From Phycisphaerales bacterium (lineage in GTDB: Bacteria; Planctomycetota; Phycisphaerae; Phycisphaerales; UBA1924), in NCBI GenBank assembly GCA_020054055.1, contig JAGVLZ010000150.1, positions 1-8,250 on the forward strand: DNA of 8,250 nt, written 5' to 3'. Shown one piece after another: positions 5,367-8,250 of this stretch; the stretch's first letter is position 1; each line of letters begins with the position of its first letter. The position numbers and the translations under genes are program-made. Below the pieces are notes generated by a model. That model did no database searches. It was not told where the DNA came from and saw nothing but the letters and a program-made list of their open reading frames with translations.

Positions 5367-8246
5367 ATGAAACGTCGGAACCTGTTGTTGGCGCTCGCCA
5401 TCATCCTCGGTGCCGCGCTGTCGCCCGTCGGCACCGTGCAGGAGGTGCGGGCGGACCTGCCCACTTTCATCCTGCGAGTCTGGGAGTACCGCTGGGGCGG
5501 GCTGTGGCGCACCGAGTACCGCCGCCGCGAGATCGCGCGCTGGTACCGCCACTACAACTGGCTCACCGATCAACGCATCTGGCTTAAGCGCCGCGCGGAG
5601 GGAGTCTGGATCACCGGCGTCGCCCTCCAGCAGTTCTCCTGCCACGGCCACTGCGTGATCCAAAGCCCCAACGGACGGGGCATCTGGCGCATCTGGAGAT
5701 GGTTCTCGCGCACCGATGTCCGCCGCTTCCGCGCCCACTACCGCATCCTCTGGCCCGGGTGGGTCAACGGCGTCATGCTCGAAGCCGCACCGCCCGGCAA
5801 CATCGTGGGCGGCCTGAACGCACGGTTCCAGATGACAATGGACCACCTCGAGATCGTCACCCCGATGGAACCGGCGGACCCAAATCCTGCCACCCAGGTC
5901 AACGAGGCCGTGATGATCATGGACGAGAACGGCCAGATGCACCTCCTCGGCGAGCCGGGCTTCGAGCAGATGCCGGACACAGCCGGCAATCCCAACGGCT
6001 TCACCATCGCAACCACTGCGGCCTCCTCCCTCGACCTGCCCCCGGCCGAGCAGCGCATCTTCGAAACGCCCATGACCGTTCCGCCCGGAATGGTCGAACT
6101 CAATCCGGGCGTCATCGTCGAGTGGCTCGTCAACGAGAATGGCCAGGTCGTCGCCGAGAACGATGGCCTCCCAGGCCCCGACCCGATCCTCTCCGATGGA
6201 ATCCTCGGCGGACAGAAGCACCAGGCCCTCCTCGAACAGCCGACCGGGATCGACGGCTTCGAACTCGACATGGACGAGGGCAACACCCCGCTCCAGATGC
6301 ACGGCTGGATGCTCGACCAGAATGGCGAAGTCGTCGGCGCATCGCCGGGTCAGATCGTCATCGGTCCGCCGCGCGATACGGACGGCATCCCGGGAATCGA
6401 TCCGCAGACCGCGTTCGGGGGCCCGATCCCCATGAACCCCACCGTCCGCGACGAGTTTGACCAGGTCTTCCCCGGCATGGCCCCCGTCGACTTCGGCATC
6501 ATCGAAGAAGACGCGCCCACCGCCGCGGAGGTCGCGCAACTCAATGCCCGACTCCAGGCCGCGGGAATCCCGCCCGTGCAGCCCCCATTCCAACTCTGCA
6601 TCCGCAGCGTCCGCGCCCGCCACATCTGGGGCATCGACCGCCGATTCGTCATGGATTGCTGGCGTCACCACTGGACGTGGTTCATCGCCCAGCACATCAC
6701 GCTGACCGGCGGCACTTACCGCGTCTGGCTGACGCGCACCGCCCTCTCCTTCTTCAACTACTCAGGGCATCACTTCGTCGCGGGCCTGCCGCCGCAGTGG
6801 CGCATGCTGACCATCGCCGACCTCCGATTCTTCCGCGTCTGCTACCGCGTCTATTGCCCAAACCCGGGAGTCGCGCGCGTGAAGATCGAGCAGTTGTACG
6901 CGGTGCTGCCCGTCGATCCGGGCAATCCCAACAGCGACCTGATGATGCTGACGACCCAAAGCAACGAGAACGCGCTGAACCAGGAAGTCCCGCCGGCCGT
7001 CCGCGCCGGGTTGCAACCCGACCCGCTCCCCGTCGGCCCCGACGGCGTCTTCGTGGAGAACCTCGACCCCGTCCTCGACACCCTCGACATGGGCGGCGGG
7101 GGCACCGGCATCTTCGACGGAGACCTCAGCGTCATCCCCCCCGACAACACCATGACCGAGGTCACCATGGTCGGCAACCGCGACTTCGCTCAGGCGATGC
7201 GCAACAACCAACTCCAACTCTACAGCTGGCCGCTCGCCCCCGACGGCACGGTCAAACGCACCACCTTCGTCGTCGAATGCTCGCAAGGCCAGGGGTGCCA
7301 ACTCCCCGATGAGCAGGGACACGGCGCCAGCAACATCGTCGCCGCCGCCAGCACCCCCTCCCTCGGCTTCGTCACCGCCGACAACTTCCGCGCCGCAAGC
7401 GATCACCCGATCCGCCACGCCTGCTGGTGGGGAACCTACTACAACTTCCAGGGCGGCACATCCTGCGCCGCCCCGCCGACCGATGCCTTCACCATCACCT
7501 ACTACAACGACGCCGGCGGATTCCCCGGCTCGATCCGCGCCTCCTTCCCCGTCCCCGCCACACGATCCCTCACCGCACGCGTCATCGATCCGGGCGGACT
7601 CAATCTGCCCGTCTACTCCTACGGCGCGGACCATCCGCCGGTCAACGCGCTGCCGGGCGAGTGCCTCTGGATCTCGGTCCAGAACAACGTCAGCCCGTCC
7701 TGCGCGTGGGTCTGGAACACCGCGGCTCCGGGCGATGGTTACGCCGTCTCAAACCTTACTCAGCAACGCGACTACGACCTCTCGTGGTGCCTCGACGTGC
7801 CCACGGCGGCCGGCTCGTGCGGTGGACCACCCGTGCCGCGCCCCCTCAAGGGCGGCTTCGGCGAGGACGTCAAGTCAGAGTTCGAACTCGCCTACCAGCG
7901 CCCGATCCGCGGACCCGGACCCATGATCGAGACCATCACCTTCACCGAAGACCCGGCCCCCGTCCTCCCCGCCTTCGAGGACGACATGGGCAACCCCATG
8001 CCGAACCCGACCATGACCAGTTTCGTCATGTCCGCCGAGCCGGCTGTCCCGACCTGCTGCGCGGGCAACGCGGACAAGGTCGCGCCAGGTCAAGTCAACT
8101 TCGCCGACATCACGTCGGTGCTTGCGAACTTCGGCGCAGCCGGCAACCCCAACGGCTCCTCCGTCGGTGATTCGGATTGCAACGGTGCCATCAACTTCGC
8201 CGACATTACCACCACGCTCGCCAACTTCCTGGCGAACTGCCCGTAG
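5367..8246 (+). CDS. Exported protein with duplicated Arg/Trp-rich domain and dockerin-like tail
   Basis: The 959-residue product starts with a signal peptide: MKRR, a hydrophobic stretch at 6-18, and likely cleavage after VRA (residue 29). Residues about 31-174 are very rich in Arg and Trp, and a related copy lies at about 405-522. Between them is an acidic, Pro/Gly-rich stretch with three short xNGxV-type elements (residues 183-192, 252-262, 313-323) and a fourth-like element at 619-629. Residues about 630-815 form a Cys/Trp-rich domain with CWWG (686-689), DAFTITYYND, GECLWI (Cys766), CAWVWN (Cys779), PGDGY and SWCLD (Cys808), probably a beta-sandwich. Residues 897-959 are a dockerin-like tail ending in Cys-Pro. 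I do not recognise a catalytic motif or a named family for the duplicated domain. C-ending codons match zwf, so the gene looks native. Location is probably extracellular or cell envelope; the role is unknown. Confidence 0.9.
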   Translation: MKRRNLLLALAIILGAALSPVGTVQEVRADLPTFILRVWEYRWGGLWRTEYRRREIARWYRHYNWLTDQRIWLKRRAEGVWITGVALQQFSCHGHCVIQSPNGRGIWRIWRWFSRTDVRRFRAHYRILWPGWVNGVMLEAAPPGNIVGGLNARFQMTMDHLEIVTPMEPADPNPATQVNEAVMIMDENGQMHLLGEPGFEQMPDTAGNPNGFTIATTAASSLDLPPAEQRIFETPMTVPPGMVELNPGVIVEWLVNENGQVVAENDGLPGPDPILSDGILGGQKHQALLEQPTGIDGFELDMDEGNTPLQMHGWMLDQNGEVVGASPGQIVIGPPRDTDGIPGIDPQTAFGGPIPMNPTVRDEFDQVFPGMAPVDFGIIEEDAPTAAEVAQLNARLQAAGIPPVQPPFQLCIRSVRARHIWGIDRRFVMDCWRHHWTWFIAQHITLTGGTYRVWLTRTALSFFNYSGHHFVAGLPPQWRMLTIADLRFFRVCYRVYCPNPGVARVKIEQLYAVLPVDPGNPNSDLMMLTTQSNENALNQEVPPAVRAGLQPDPLPVGPDGVFVENLDPVLDTLDMGGGGTGIFDGDLSVIPPDNTMTEVTMVGNRDFAQAMRNNQLQLYSWPLAPDGTVKRTTFVVECSQGQGCQLPDEQGHGASNIVAAASTPSLGFVTADNFRAASDHPIRHACWWGTYYNFQGGTSCAAPPTDAFTITYYNDAGGFPGSIRASFPVPATRSLTARVIDPGGLNLPVYSYGADHPPVNALPGECLWISVQNNVSPSCAWVWNTAAPGDGYAVSNLTQQRDYDLSWCLDVPTAAGSCGGPPVPRPLKGGFGEDVKSEFELAYQRPIRGPGPMIETITFTEDPAPVLPAFEDDMGNPMPNPTMTSFVMSAEPAVPTCCAGNADKVAPGQVNFADITSVLANFGAAGNPNGSSVGDSDCNGAINFADITTTLANFLANCP
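5457..5888 (+). repeat. Arg/Trp-rich domain, copy 1
   Basis: Residues 31-174. In the first 113 residues (31-143) I count 12 Trp and 19 Arg. Landmarks shared with copy 2 are YRHY (60-63), WITGVAL..F (81-90), GH (94-95), WR (107-108), TDVRRFR..YR (116-126), and a closing HLEIVTP...DP segment (160-172). Cys92 and Cys96 flank the GH pair in this copy only. Confidence 0.75.
6579..6932 (+). repeat. Arg/Trp-rich domain, copy 2
   Basis: Residues 405-522. Landmarks equivalent to copy 1 are WRHH (432-435), WLTRTAL..F (454-463), GH (467-468), WR (478-479), ADLRFFR..YR (484-494), and QLYAVLP.DP (509-518). The offset to copy 1 is 372-373 residues up to the GH pair and 368 in the DLRFFR part, so the copies align with small gaps. 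Cysteines are at 411, 431, 492 and 497, positions not shared with copy 1. Confidence 0.75.
8055..8243 (+). other. Dockerin-like C-terminal module with one irregular loop
   Basis: Residues 897-959. The second loop, DSDCNGAINFAD (935-946), is a regular 12-residue EF-hand-type loop. The first, running from Asn901 to Asp914, has two extra residues (KVAPGQ in its middle) and few acidic ligands, so it probably binds calcium poorly. Cys897, Cys898 and Cys958 bracket the module, as in the upstream exported protein. Confidence 0.7.
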
Positions 8247-8250
8247 CGTC

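Noticed and set aside
5063..5587. 174-codon + strand frame in the spacer after the tRNA
   Set aside because: Arg/His/Pro-rich product running into the start of the next gene in another frame, with no motif or ribosome binding site.
5166..6695. 509-codon minus-strand frame opposite the Arg/Trp protein gene
   Set aside because: Asp/Val/Gly/Ala-rich product with no motif, no ribosome binding site noted, and fully antisense to a gene with signal peptide and domains.

Overview
The window looks like chromosomal DNA from a GC-rich planctomycete, most likely class Phycisphaerae. The taxonomic call rests on two long secreted proteins that end in a C-terminal dockerin-like tail with an INFADI core and a last-residue or near-last cysteine, on a WDPDGxGP...GGxF repeat protein of a type common in Planctomycetes, and on strongly C-ending codon use. 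It is an inference from family knowledge, not a database result.

Layout, all genes on the + strand: (1) 1-108, the 3' end of a gene whose product ends in an acidic WADENIDDIPI tail, read as single-stranded DNA-binding protein (ssb). (2) 109-303, a spacer holding a long imperfect inverted repeat. (3) 304-1866, a complete zwf (glucose-6-phosphate dehydrogenase). (4) 1961-4759, a 932-aa exported protein built of 14 units of about 60 residues, probably beta-propeller blades, plus a dockerin-like tail. (5) 4793-4865, a tRNA with anticodon CAT that resembles tRNA-Ile2 more than elongator tRNA-Met. (6) 4866-5366, about 500 bases without a convincing gene but with several perfect short stems. (7) 5367-8246, a 959-aa exported protein with an internally duplicated Arg/Trp-rich domain, a Cys/Trp-rich C-terminal domain and another dockerin-like tail.

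The genes do not form an obvious pathway. ssb and zwf are housekeeping genes that happen to be neighbours. The two exported proteins are linked only by the shared tail, which suggests both go to the same extracellular or envelope location or partner. No cohesin, scaffoldin, mobile element, CRISPR array or defence system is visible.

The observations most worth a second look are the duplicated Arg/Trp-rich domain, which I cannot assign to a known family; the 14-unit propeller whose N-terminal segment appears to close the last blade; and a sharp codon-usage switch near 4547 that suggests the dockerin tail is a separately moving or gene-converted cassette.
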